A DNA stretch of 49,037 nt, taken from positions 1 to 49,037 of the forward strand of contig DGLB01000042.1 of assembly GCA_002387845.1 (NCBI GenBank), written 5' to 3'. Positions 8,001 through 16,000 of this stretch are shown piece by piece. Under the pieces are notes generated by a model, which did not search any database, was not told where the DNA came from, and saw only the letters and a list, made by a program, of their open reading frames with translations. The number at the start of each line of letters is the position of its first letter. Position 1 is the stretch's first letter. The translations under genes were made by a program, and so were the position numbers. Source of the stretch: Stenotrophomonas maltophilia (lineage in GTDB: Bacteria > Pseudomonadota > Gammaproteobacteria > Xanthomonadales > Xanthomonadaceae).

Positions 8001-9349
8001 CCGCGCCCGGCGGCGGGACTGACGTGCCGGTGATGGTTCATGACGGCAAGCTGCAGAAGTGGCACATCCCCCGGTCGCGGCAGGGACGTGAAATGCCGGC
8101 GAGGCTGAGCCCGCTGACGCCGGAGGAGTCACAGGCGCTGGGCGTGCCCGGGCAGGTGCAGTACCTGCCCCAGCTGGAAGGACGCTTGAAACCGGATTCC
8201 ACCCTGGGCCTGGACGAAGGCACCCACAGCGACGTCCGCATGCAGGTGAACGGGCTGCTGCCGGTGATCAGTGTGGGCGCGATCGCGCACGGTGTCGACG
8301 ACGGCCGCGAGCTGCGCGGTATGTACATGACGGTCGATGGCACCCCCGTCATCTGCATCGAACCGGATCGTGGCATCTACTACACCGCGCCGGTGCCGCA
8401 GCTCAGCAGCGACACGCTGACGTTCGTGCCGATGACGAACCGCGACGACATCGCCCGCTACCTGCGGCAATCCGAGCGGCAGCGGCTGCTGCGCGAGAAT
8501 CCACACTCGGCGCAGGTGCAGCGCAACATCGCGGAGATGACCTTCAACTACCTGCGCCCCGGGTTCGAGCCGGAAGAGCTGGCGCTGTATGGCACCTACG
8601 CGGAGTATGAGGCCTATTGCCAGAAGAGCGGGAAACCGGACGAAGTTGCGCAGTTTGCCCGCAACGTGTTCTCCGGCGGCCCCGAGCAGAAGGACTTCGT
8701 CAATCTGAGCCGCCAGTTCATCCCTGACTGGCAGGTGCTGCAGACCTGCTCGCAGGAGGAACGCCAGCACGTCGCCGACATGCTCAACACCCTGTTGCCG
8801 GTCGCGGGCAAGGAAGCCGGCTGGGTGCCGCTGACGGCCGACAGCCTGGCGTTGCCGGAAACCGCGCAGGACCTGATCAAGCATGTCACCGGGGTAAATT
8901 TTGCGTACGCCGAAATCGAGACCACCAAGGGCACGCTTGTGATCAGTTCGCTTTCCGGCGGCGAACGCGCACGCAAGCTCAACCTGAAGGTGCCGGAGCC
9001 GACGTCCGACACGCGCTACGTCGATGCCCGTGGCACGGGCATTGCGGAAAACCCGGCATTTGTCACGCTGCCGGTACTGCGCACCCCAGACGATGCACGC
9101 ACGATCGTGTTCGATCGTGGCGGCGATTCGGAGAACTGGATCTTCCGTTACCTGCTGTCACTGCTGGAGGCGAAGGACCCTGCGGTACGCCTTCTGCCCG
9201 ACGACATCCTCAAGGTGAAACTGGTGAGTTTCCTCAACACCTGCTCCACCTGCGGCGGCGTGCTGCTGCCGACGGTGAAGCAGGCGCTGCAGACGCTGGG
9301 CACGAAGGCGGAGTTCTCGGTCCGTTACCTGGTCGACTACGTGAAATGA
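2036..9349 (+). CDS. Giant dermonecrotic-toxin-like protein with C-terminal deaminase-like domain
   Basis: 2437 residues in one uninterrupted frame. Residues 1-60 are Ser/Pro-rich without a signal peptide. Residues about 60-1450 are helix-rich and unrecognised. About 1470-1620 (dimer of 'LP' helices and a GLLLRCQ segment) resembles the DUF6543/dermonecrotic proteins of Pseudomonas. About 1660-1800 (TIPFFACGEDLMSGEKG and the following Ala/Gly-rich segment) is the hydrophobic stretch that such toxins place before their effector part. A proline-rich linker follows near 1930-2000. The C-terminus looks like a Zn-dependent deaminase of the bacterial toxin-deaminase type: NFAYAEI at 2288-2294, DSE at 2364-2366 (D-x-E ligand/catalytic pair) and CSTC at 2403-2406 followed by a helix (GGVLLPTVKQAL). 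The start is uncertain: there is no good SD before 2036 and Met48 is an alternative. No immunity or secretion gene adjoins. Domain calls are from motif memory, not a search; the deaminase call is moderately firm. Confidence 0.8.
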   Translation: MNHTSPASPATSAPRSAASLSRPDPLQELPPAVPGPSRLHHLHNREGMVPPVVIPSPTFPSMQGLIGAPATQFELLSHLLVTGPVTLDLLQTMLAAEVAGTPLSCLLGDHLAARCELPATMPAAEQQAWRDVLLHALRLPALQWEVAMLDLRRRLSHAQAQTHPLLTTLRDALYRPQRMERHAWQALLAAEPFKDSHALALEHQKQELPHSNMQARCDWAASQLRALAPQADNAAVQTALRAMRQREQQEQGLLDARVGLQHLVEGNAASLSSIEPNSPLAAAAGTAPLVNADALPATCALGTLMVQTARSATWAHEPAVTPVGRFDTAVHALTSALYFPLNLMHVGQAMAAWGRRVTVDTCMPAPGDVPAHTHAEAVTVWREAVGGLIRHTPALPAPDSTALIPCASQTHFVAGLHGEQAAQIVDFVRRQQPQAVSAKQALDAFAHLFGRAVVDTAATTSTVEMAANPNPTRLATAWLHPRARAGALTDEGQAAPLGLTTPTLLPGAGAQFFAQMAGPVPLLLMQGLIDHIPARSWWHAIPGYTARSAQGLLLSINDLFAQGGEHLYGRPPDADALERFFGTTQGIALFDAISQLPELSTWQEYEIERGGVEAQIYVFMRMLKQLMRAVHARTESTRDPVHSQAEHDAHYALARIGLAAGALLMEYDDKVPDAGRTFFQRVVEKTRPPALHRPTPINATMIEQHAERMGIARPMFCPPVGTPELRQWWVEPADPLLGEDGFEALSDAGRCLAQIAEVYSRSLHGNPPAHWREVMPTMNDWRVLADRMVGRRTMTPTWESAVGVYFHGAAGMLSEWRRRQQDHPLSPDELDLGVHLRRLIEPLQQLYSQLELPLQDADPWYEDSLEHFHAFYQRVGQQLSAPDQPASESSDAAPPLPLQHWLDAHTGHALAQAICPAGALSLRDGLANAIQHALISSNGAGRGKLDAWALIMQGPHLLQRWLDSAAGHTAVARWVDAMRDSAVRSGAVDKKEHADWQVHAALLRKAVLSQLPPGLQQKIVALLEVPTLFAGGAAPVLTLAQALGEADPLLLRDPGQALLLALALLPMEAPASAQRMALGFPLWPLHSSEAAATNGTGLLLERWFHQPAPLPLIFPLDTSALPDLHTLLQRWGLDVLHDPDPDRALPPAELWDLMSRTQGFAQLGQQLLDQTDWAGAQENNPASPQGAQIIVAQALLEHYVGHAQIDALRADVNNPATVHRTFVQWQAHVAAVLAKRHPHVPAAARDLLQWLLLSEVQQPALLVRNIPEGLSPTSLAGSAFLHSVALLEALQPGASGRVSYVQVAGLAAALSAPSPQSSAHDALHASWARAMLHPALLYAVAHGQLPGVIRLDQVTPEQASRALDYLKKAQDAYAAHLALIAQPPPTRRQIAEQKLKQTGLDPALWSLPVDKIGTLVLGAHGITAGTTLKRQEDVLSLVIPEGSSTLEGSVKALLSVSDSLLDLIAADAYLCARQSTTLQRFDAAFAMYRTAVEQGLAGLIDDLLSSLPPDDQTVLRTGPCTPLQVHAFGQDATQGLLLRCQPDGSAEPVYFEILPRAGLIRRAVMDPHLGPCVDAQGLIDGSIAIHRADRLAAVSDLQLTPLAGAMRLCDSDAMQLLAAAAAKLLWDARLDAVRKLELSHHTPLEQVLDKEEAFLKKAAEFTIPFFACGEDLMSGEKGKAALDCGVDVLSNLIPGATFAGSMVRIVAEAGTHTVVSLATHTGEALGKLAGELLRNSGAGLIHDLGKGALRLGGQAWTQALRGAGWLHGVLRGERALGAAAHSVEADVAVGAATQELLTSLEIDFELEDATLAVGQVNAGPMTLMTSGPDGWYRFDPIAGAAYGPPLQQVSLVTPLPEFIPGQLVEDGVRLQLGDATDARFVERGDHQWEVWIGDAPYLLDPSDGALRLREVHGGEIGELQELDASGCRVPRGVEGVEQPAGCSRPTQLRFVPDRLVPLPDSPSPDQLVPHAFGYRSYSPSEVTPMEGLTAPGGGTDVPVMVHDGKLQKWHIPRSRQGREMPARLSPLTPEESQALGVPGQVQYLPQLEGRLKPDSTLGLDEGTHSDVRMQVNGLLPVISVGAIAHGVDDGRELRGMYMTVDGTPVICIEPDRGIYYTAPVPQLSSDTLTFVPMTNRDDIARYLRQSERQRLLRENPHSAQVQRNIAEMTFNYLRPGFEPEELALYGTYAEYEAYCQKSGKPDEVAQFARNVFSGGPEQKDFVNLSRQFIPDWQVLQTCSQEERQHVADMLNTLLPVAGKEAGWVPLTADSLALPETAQDLIKHVTGVNFAYAEIETTKGTLVISSLSGGERARKLNLKVPEPTSDTRYVDARGTGIAENPAFVTLPVLRTPDDARTIVFDRGGDSENWIFRYLLSLLEAKDPAVRLLPDDILKVKLVSFLNTCSTCGGVLLPTVKQALQTLGTKAEFSVRYLVDYVK

Positions 9350-9442
9350 CCGGGAAGATTGATATTCCGCCAACCCGCGCATAGTCCACGGCGCGCAACC
9401 GTGCGACCCTTGGAATCGTTTTCACGGAATGGAGGGATTCCC

Positions 9443-10315
9443 ATGAAGTCGTTTCGAAAGCGCCACGCCCTGTGGCTTGCGTTTGCCCTGTCACTGCCCC
9501 TGGGCAGTGTGCAGGCCCGTTCACCCGCACCCGCAGCCGACCCGCTGCGGGTGATGTCGTTCAACGTGCGCACCCCGGTGGATACCGAACCGGGGCGGCG
9601 CTGGGATGACCGCCGCGATGCGATGGTCAGCCTGTTGAAGGAACAGAAACCCGCGGTGTTCGGCACCCAGGAACTGGTGCAGAAGCAGGCGGAGTACCTG
9701 GCCGCGCACCTGCCCGGGTACCGCTGGTTCGGCCAGGATCGGCGCGGCGGCAGCGGCGACGAGCACATGGGCGTGTTCTACGACAGCGCCCAGCTGAAGG
9801 TGCTGGAGTCCGGCGACTTCTGGCTGTCCGATACGCCGGAAGTGGCCGGCAGCATCAGCTGGGGCAATCTGTTTCCGCGCATGGTGACGTGGGGCCTGTT
9901 CGAGCGCGTGGCCGATGGGCAGCGTTTCTACCTGCTCAATACCCACCTGCCCTACCGGGATGAAGATGAGCCGCGCCGGGTGAAGGGTGCCAAGGCCATC
10001 GTGGCGCGGCTGCAGCAGCTGCATGCCGGGGTACCGGTGCTGCTGACCGGGGATTTCAACAGTGAACCGGGCAGCGAGACGTATGCGACGTTCACTGCGG
10101 CGCTGGAGGATGCGCGCAAGGTGGCGGCGAAGGTGGAGGGGCCGCGGCTGACGTTCCACAACTTCAGTGGCACGCCTACGACCGAACTGGACTGGATTCT
10201 GGTGCGCGGGGTGAAGGTGCTGCGGTTTGTGACGCTGGATGACACGCCCGGTGGAGTGTTGCCTTCGGACCATTTCCCGGTGATGGCGGAGGTGCTGCTG
10301 CCGGCTGGGCGGTGA
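9443..10315 (+). CDS. Exported endonuclease/exonuclease/phosphatase family hydrolase
   Basis: 290 residues; GGAGGG seven bases before ATG 9443 fixes the start. The first 26 residues form a signal peptide ending SVQA. The EEP fold motifs are all present: SFNVR (Asn41), GTQEL (Glu77), NTHLPY (His168), LTGDFNSEPGS (Asp204, Asn206), LDWIL (Asp250) and LPSDHFPV (Asp276-His277). These supply the Mg-binding and catalytic residues of the DNase I/exonuclease III/sphingomyelinase superfamily. Being exported, it may hydrolyse extracellular DNA, phospholipid or sugar phosphates; sequence alone does not decide. It lies 93 bases after the giant toxin-like gene on the same strand, so cotranscription is possible, but a signal-peptide enzyme is not a plausible immunity protein. 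Confidence 0.88.
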   Translation: MKSFRKRHALWLAFALSLPLGSVQARSPAPAADPLRVMSFNVRTPVDTEPGRRWDDRRDAMVSLLKEQKPAVFGTQELVQKQAEYLAAHLPGYRWFGQDRRGGSGDEHMGVFYDSAQLKVLESGDFWLSDTPEVAGSISWGNLFPRMVTWGLFERVADGQRFYLLNTHLPYRDEDEPRRVKGAKAIVARLQQLHAGVPVLLTGDFNSEPGSETYATFTAALEDARKVAAKVEGPRLTFHNFSGTPTTELDWILVRGVKVLRFVTLDDTPGGVLPSDHFPVMAEVLLPAGR

Positions 10316-10325
10316 TCGCAGATGC

Positions 10326-10390
10326 GTAGAGCCGGGCTTGCCCGGCTGGCCACGGCCGATGCAAAAGCAGCCGGGCAAGCCCGGCTCTAC
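10326..10390. repeat. Inverted pair of GTAG REP/SMAG elements
   Basis: The first unit (10326-10348) starts GTAGAGCCGGGCTTGCCCGG. The second (10368-10390) is its inverted copy ending CTCTAC. Each unit is itself a palindrome (AGCCGGGC-TT-GCCCGGCT), and the pair forms a longer cruciform downstream of the 10315 stop codon, where it may stabilise or terminate the transcript. Confidence 0.85.
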
Positions 10391-10481
10391 GGGCATCGCG
10401 GCAGGCCAAAGCCACAGTCAAGAGCATCGTGGCGGGCCAGAACCACAGTCAAGGGCATCGCGGCAGGCCACGACCAGGGAT
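10391..10481. repeat. 31-bp direct tandem repeat, about three units
   Basis: Units at 10391-10421, 10422-10452 and 10453-10481 share GCATCG(C/T)GGC(A/G)GGCCA and the first two share CCACAGTCAA. They abut the REP pair, as tandem duplications next to REP elements often do. The last unit is truncated by the small membrane-protein gene. Confidence 0.75.
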
Positions 10482-10735
10482 TACGGCGATCGCGGCGGAC
10501 TGCGCAGCCGCTCCAGCGCGCGGCACAGCGCCAGGTGCTGTTCGCGTGCCTGGTAGATGCGTGCGCTCACCGCCAGGAACAGGCCGATGGCCACAACCCC
10601 CAGTTCCAGCAACGCGTCAGGCAAGCGGGCAAAGCCCAACGTGACCGCCAGCACGGCCAGGATCAACAGCAGGACGACACCCGCTGAAAGACTGGCCGCA
10701 CCCATGCGATGGTCTTGCTGGTAGGGCTGATGCAT
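10481..10735 (-). CDS. Small membrane protein, unknown function
   Basis: 84 residues from ATG 10735, preceded on the minus strand by AGGAAG at the right distance; a longer frame to 10825 lacks such a site. Two hydrophobic helices are evident, about residues 13-35 (ASLSAGVVLLLILAVLAVTL) and 40-58 (ALLELGVVAIGLFLAVSA), followed by a basic, Arg-rich cytoplasmic tail. I do not recognise the family. It lies beyond the end of the efflux operon, from which it is separated by a hairpin (10856-10877), so it is probably a separate unit. Confidence 0.65.
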   Translation of the reverse strand: MHQPYQQDHRMGAASLSAGVVLLLILAVLAVTLGFARLPDALLELGVVAIGLFLAVSARIYQAREQHLALCRALERLRSPPRSP

Positions 10736-10855
10736 CGGCACACTTCCTGTGATGGGGTGCCTATTTAGCCTTGTGATTGCGCAACGCGTCAGAGGCAATG
10801 CCGTCAATGCGGAGTCCCCTTGCACGCGGTCGCGGGGAACGCCTACACAAAGCGG

Positions 10856-10877
10856 AAGGGCGGCCTGCGCCGCCCTT
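10856..10877 (-). terminator. Hairpin after smeX
   Basis: A 9-bp stem AAGGGCGGC/GCCGCCCTT with a 4-nt loop lies 10 bases past the smeX stop. It is followed on the minus strand by only a weak T-rich tract, so it is a likely but not classical terminator of the efflux operon. Confidence 0.55.
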
Positions 10878-10887
10878 CCCTGTCACC

Positions 10888-12318
10888 TCAACGCATCGTT
10901 CCGGCAATGGCCGGCGGCGTTGCATCACGCTGCTGACCCCAGCCACCCAATGCCTTGTACACGCCGACCACGCTGACGTTCACCGTCGATTCGGCAGCCG
11001 CCAGTGCGTCATCGGCCGCCAGCTGCGTACGCTGCGCATCGAGCAGGGTCAGGAAATCTTCCGACCCTTCGCGGTAGCGGATCTGCGCCAGCTGCTCGGC
11101 ACGCCGGGCGGCCTGCGCCTGTTCCACGACGATGCCCAGGCGCGCCTGCTGCTTGGCGTAACGCGTGAGTGCATTTTCGGTGTCCTCCAATGCCAGCAGC
11201 ACCGCCTTTTCGTACTCGGCCGCCGCACCGTCGGCCTGCGCCTTGCTGGCACGCAGGCGGGCTTTGACCGTGCCGAAGTCGAATGCAGCCCAGCTGATCG
11301 ACGGCGTGACCGACCAGGCCTTGTTGTTGCCGTTGACCAGGCCACTGGCATCGCCGGACAGGAAGCCGACGAAACCGCTCAGGCTGATGCGCGGGAACAG
11401 GTCCGCCGTGGCGACGCCGACGCGCGCGGTGGCCGCGGCCAGGCGACGTTCGGCGCTGCGCACATCGGCACGCTGGCGCAGCAGATCGGTGGTGTCACCC
11501 AGGGGCAGCGCCTTGGCATAGGCCGGCACGTCCTGCGGCTGCAGACGCGCATCCAGTGCATCCGGACGCTGCCCCAGCAGCACGGCCAGGCGATGCCGCG
11601 ACTGCACTTCGGCAACTTCCAACAGCGGAATGTCGGCTTCAATCGCCTTCAGACGCGCGCGGCTGCTCTGCACGTCCAGTTCGCTGCCGGCACCCAGTTC
11701 CCAGCGTGCTTCGGTCAGGCGCTGGGTTTCGCGCAGGTTGACCAGAGTGCGCTGGGCCACGTCGATCCGCTTCTGGCTGCCACGCAGTTCGAAGTAGTTG
11801 CGCGCCACTTCCGCGGCGACGGTGACCTGCGCGTCGGCCAGGTTGTCCTGCTCCGCACCGAGGTCGGCACGTGCCGCTTCGGCGGCACGACGCTGGCGGC
11901 CGAACAGGTCCAGCTCCCAGCCGGCGTCGAAGCCGAGCTGGTAGGTTTCGCCGAACACGCGCTCGCCACCGGCAGTCACGTCCGGCTGCTTGCGGCGGTC
12001 ATAGCTGCCACCGGCGGTGACGTGCGGCAGCTGGTCCAGGCGTTGCTCGACAAACACCGCGCGTGCTTCGCGCACGCGTGCCATGGCGATGCGCAGGTCG
12101 AGGTTGGCACCCAGTGCGTCGTGCACCAGCTGTTCCAGCACCGGGTCATCGAACTGGGCCCACCAGCTCGCCACCGGCGATGCGCTGGTGAACACCTCTG
12201 CGGCAGCCCCCTGCAGGACCACCGGCTGTGCCGGCGGTGCCTGGTAGTTGGGGCCGACGCTGACGCAGCCGGCCAGCAACGCGCTGGTCACGGCCGCGGT
12301 CAACACTCGGATCACCAT
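10888..12318 (-). CDS. smeX: Efflux outer membrane factor lipoprotein (SmeX type)
   Basis: 476 residues. The N-terminus MVIRVLTAAVTSALLAGC ends in a lipobox (LLAGC), and VGPNYQAP directly after it is the hallmark of NodT/OprM-type outer membrane efflux lipoproteins. Two repeats of the OEP family follow, rich in long Ala/Arg/Glu helices that form the periplasmic tunnel. It would dock with the SmeV-SmeW assembly and complete a channel to the outside. It is the last gene of the operon; its ATG overlaps the smeU2 stop by 7 bases, indicating coupling. The order MFP, RND, SDR, OMF matches the S. maltophilia smeVWU2X arrangement, on which the symbol is based. Confidence 0.92.
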   Translation of the reverse strand: MVIRVLTAAVTSALLAGCVSVGPNYQAPPAQPVVLQGAAAEVFTSASPVASWWAQFDDPVLEQLVHDALGANLDLRIAMARVREARAVFVEQRLDQLPHVTAGGSYDRRKQPDVTAGGERVFGETYQLGFDAGWELDLFGRQRRAAEAARADLGAEQDNLADAQVTVAAEVARNYFELRGSQKRIDVAQRTLVNLRETQRLTEARWELGAGSELDVQSSRARLKAIEADIPLLEVAEVQSRHRLAVLLGQRPDALDARLQPQDVPAYAKALPLGDTTDLLRQRADVRSAERRLAAATARVGVATADLFPRISLSGFVGFLSGDASGLVNGNNKAWSVTPSISWAAFDFGTVKARLRASKAQADGAAAEYEKAVLLALEDTENALTRYAKQQARLGIVVEQAQAARRAEQLAQIRYREGSEDFLTLLDAQRTQLAADDALAAAESTVNVSVVGVYKALGGWGQQRDATPPAIAGTMR

Positions 12319-13049
12319 GGCAGCACCTCACCCAGGTAAGTGAAGCTGCCGTTCGGACCGTCGGCACCGATCAGCGCCATGCCCACGCTGGAGCGCGCGC
12401 CTTCGCTGATTTCGATTTCGCCTTCACCACCGTTCATGTCGGTTTTCACGTAACCGGGGTGCACGGTGTTGACCTTGGTGGTGCTGTCGCGCAGTTCGTA
12501 GGCCAGCTGCACGGTCCAGGCATTCACCGCGCTCTTGGAGGCGTTGTAGGCCGGCACCGCGAAGCCGTAGATCGGCGAGCCCGGCTGGCTGTGCAGGGTG
12601 AGCGAGCCGAGGATGCTGGACACATTGACGATGCGCCCGGCCGGCGAGGCCTTGACCAGCGGCAGGAACGCGTTGGTCACCGCCACCACCGCGAACACGT
12701 TGGTTTCAAACGTGGTGCGCCAGGTGTCCAGGCTCTGCTGCGACGGGGCCAACGCGGTGTCATCGACCAGGATGCCGGCGTTGTTGACCAGGATGTCCAG
12801 TCGGCCGTGGCGTTCGGCCACGGTCTTCACTGCCGCCTCGATGCTGGCGCTGTCGTTGACGTCCAGCTGGATGGCTTCCACCGGCAGCCCGTCGGCCTGC
12901 AGTTTCAGTGCGGCAGCCACGGCGGTGTCGCGGTTGCGGCCGGCCAGCAGCGTGTGCACGCCGGCCTCGGCCAGCTGGCGCACGGTTTCCAGGCCGATGC
13001 CGCGGGTGGCACCGGTAACGAGGGCGATCTTCTGGGTTTCAGTCGTCAT
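12312..13049 (-). CDS. smeU2: Short-chain dehydrogenase/reductase of the efflux operon
   Basis: 245 residues with a textbook classical SDR layout: cofactor loop TGATRGIG (residues 12-19), NNAG (about 89-92), catalytic Ser in VNVSS (about 143-147) and the YNASK box supplying Tyr and Lys. It lies 25 bases after the RND pump gene and overlaps the OMF gene, so it is certainly part of the operon. An oxidoreductase in an efflux operon is the unusual mark of smeU1VWU2X in S. maltophilia; published work links that locus to quinolone, chloramphenicol and tetracycline resistance and to redox stress. Its substrate is unknown. Confidence 0.92.
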   Translation of the reverse strand: MTTETQKIALVTGATRGIGLETVRQLAEAGVHTLLAGRNRDTAVAAALKLQADGLPVEAIQLDVNDSASIEAAVKTVAERHGRLDILVNNAGILVDDTALAPSQQSLDTWRTTFETNVFAVVAVTNAFLPLVKASPAGRIVNVSSILGSLTLHSQPGSPIYGFAVPAYNASKSAVNAWTVQLAYELRDSTTKVNTVHPGYVKTDMNGGEGEIEISEGARSSVGMALIGADGPNGSFTYLGEVLPW

Positions 13050-13074
13050 TTCTATAACCTCGTGGGGAAAGGAA

Positions 13075-16000
13075 TCAGGGGTGGTGGACGGTGGGTGCGC
13101 CGTGGCTGACCAGCTGGCCGCCGCCGTTGCGGGTGACCAGCTTGCGCAGCGCCACGTAGAACACCGGGGTCAGGAACAGGCCGAACAGGGTGACGCCCAG
13201 CATGCCGGCAAACACCGTGATACCCGTGACCGAGCGCACCTCGGCACCGGCACCATGCGACAGCACCAGCGGCACGGTGCCGGCGATGAAGGCAATGGAG
13301 GTCATCACGATCGGACGCAGACGCAGACGGCAGGCTTCCAGCGCGGCTTCGACAATGCCCTTGCCGCCCATTTCCAGTTCGCGGGCGAACTCGACGATCA
13401 GGATCGCGTTCTTGCACGCCAGGCCCATCAGCACTACCAGGCCCACCTGCACGAACACATTGTTGTCACCGCCGGTCAACCATACGCCGAACAGGGCCGA
13501 AAGCAGCGTCATCGGGACGATCAGGATCACCGCCAGCGGCAGCGACCAGCTTTCGTACAGCGCGGCCAGCACCAGGAAGGCCAGCAGGATGGCCACCGGG
13601 AACACGATGAACGCGGCATTGCCCTGGGTGGCCTGCTGGTAGCTCAGGTCGGTCCATTCGGTGGTCATGCCGGCCGGCAGCACCTGCCCGGCGATTTCGG
13701 TCAGCTTGTTCATGGCTTCGGCCGAGGACAGCAGGCGCGGGTCGGCTTCGCCGGCCAGGTCGGCGGCCGGGTAGCCGTTGAAGCGCAGCACCGGGTCGGG
13801 GCCGTAGGTTTCCTTCACGGTCACCATCGAGCCGATCGGCACCATCTCGCCACGGTTGTTGCGGGTGCGCAGCTTGCCGATGTCCTCCACCTTGTCACGG
13901 AACTGGCCGTCGGCCTGGGCGATCACCTGCCAGGTACGACCGAACTGGTTGAAGTCGTTCACGTACGACGAACCCAGGTAGGTCTGCAGGGTGTCGAACA
14001 GTTCGGTCAGTTCCACGCCCTGGGCCTTGGCCTTGACCCGGTCCACTTCCGCGTCCAGCTGCGGCACGTTGGCCTGGTAGCTGGTGATCGGGAAGGCCAT
14101 GCCCGGGGTCTGCGCAACGGTACCCTGCATCGCCTGCACGGCATTCTGCAGCGCGCCGTAACCCAGGTTGCCACGGTCCTCGATGAACATCTGGTAGCCG
14201 TTGCCGTTACCCAGGCCGAGGATCGGCGGCGGCATCATCGCGAACGCGAAGCCCTCGCCCAGCCCGGCGATCTTCTGGTTGATCTCGGCATTGATCTCGG
14301 CGGCGGTACGACCGTTACGCTCGTTGAACGGCTTGAGCGGAATGAAGGCCACACCCGTGTTCGGCGTGTTGGTGAACTGCAGCGCGTTCAGACCCGGGAA
14401 CGAAATGGTGTGAGCCACGCCGTCGGTTTCCTGGGCGATCTTGGCCACCTTGCGCAGCATTTCATCGGTGCGGGCAATGGACGACCCTTCCGGCAGCTTC
14501 ACACCGGCGATCAGGTACAGCTTGTCCTGGGTCGGAATGAAGCCCGGCGGCACGATCTTGAAGATGAAGCCGGTACCGACCAGCAGCACCGCGTACACCA
14601 CGAACACCGCACCGCGACGGCCGAGGATCTTTGCCACGCCGCGCTCGTACTTCTCCGAGCTGGACTTGAAGAAGCGGTTGAACGGGCGGAACACCCAGCC
14701 GAACAGACGGTCGATCAGGCGGCTCGGCGCATCCTTGGGCGCACCGTGCGGCTTGAGCAGACGCGCGGCCAGTGCCGGCGACAGGGTCAGCGAGTTGATC
14801 GCCGAGATCACCGTGGAGATGGCGATGGTGACTGCGAACTGCTTGTAGAACTGGCCGGTCACGCCCGACAGGAACGCCATCGGCACGAACACGGCGCACA
14901 GCACCAGCGCGATCGCGATGATCGGCCCGGACACTTCCTTCATGGCCTGGTGCGCGGCCGCGGTGGGCGACAGCCCTTCTTCGATATTGCGCTCGACGTT
15001 CTCGACCACCACGATGGCGTCATCGACCACGATGCCGATTGCCAGCACCAGCCCGAACAGGCTCAGCGTATTGATCGAGAAGCCCAGCACGTACAGCGCG
15101 GCAAACGTACCCACCACCGACACCGGCACGGCGATCAACGGAATGATCGAGGCGCGCCAGGTCTGCAGGAACAGGATCACCACCAGCACCACCAGGGCGA
15201 TGGCTTCGAGCAGGGTGGAGACCACGGCCTTGATCGAGTCACGCACGAAGATGGTGGTGTCGTACACGGCTTCGTACTTGACGTCGGCCGGGAAGGTCTT
15301 CTGCATCTCGTCCATGGTGCCGATCACCGCATCGCGGATCTCCAGCGCATTGGCCCCCGGGGCCTGGAAGATGCCGATACCCACGGCGTTCTTGCCGTCC
15401 AGCTGCGAACGCAGCGTGTAATCGCCCGCGCCCAGTTCGACCCGGGCGACGTCGGACAGACGCACCACTTCGCCGTCTTCACCGGCCTTGAGCACGATGT
15501 CGCCGAACTCCTGTTCGCTGCGCAGGCGGCCCTGGGCGTTGATCAGGGTCAGGAACTGGCTGTTGGGCATCGGCTCGGCACCGAGCTGGCCGGCGGACAC
15601 CTGCACGTTCTGCTCGCGCATGGCGCGGACCACGTCGCTGGCGGTCAGGCCGCGTGCAGCGACCTTGTCCGGGTCGAGCCAGGCGCGCATGGCGTAGTCG
15701 CCACCGCCGAAGATCTGCGCATCACCCACACCCGGAATACGGGCCAGCGCGTCCTTGACGTGCAGGCGGGCGTAGTTGCGCAGGTACAGGGTGTCGTACT
15801 TGCCGTTCGGCGAGGTCAGGTGCACCACCATCAGGAAGGTCGGCGACTGCTTCTGGGTGGTCACACCTTGGCGGCGCACGTCTTCGGGCAGGCGTGCCTG
15901 CGCCTGGGCGACACGGTTCTGCACCTTCACCGCCGCATCGTCCGGGTCGGTGCCCGGGCGGAAGGTGACGGTCATCTGCAGCACGCCGTCCGAACCGGCG

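Noticed and set aside
9443..10315. Immunity protein for the giant toxin-like gene
   Set aside because: Its position invites the idea, but it is an exported enzyme with complete EEP catalytic motifs, unlike any immunity protein.
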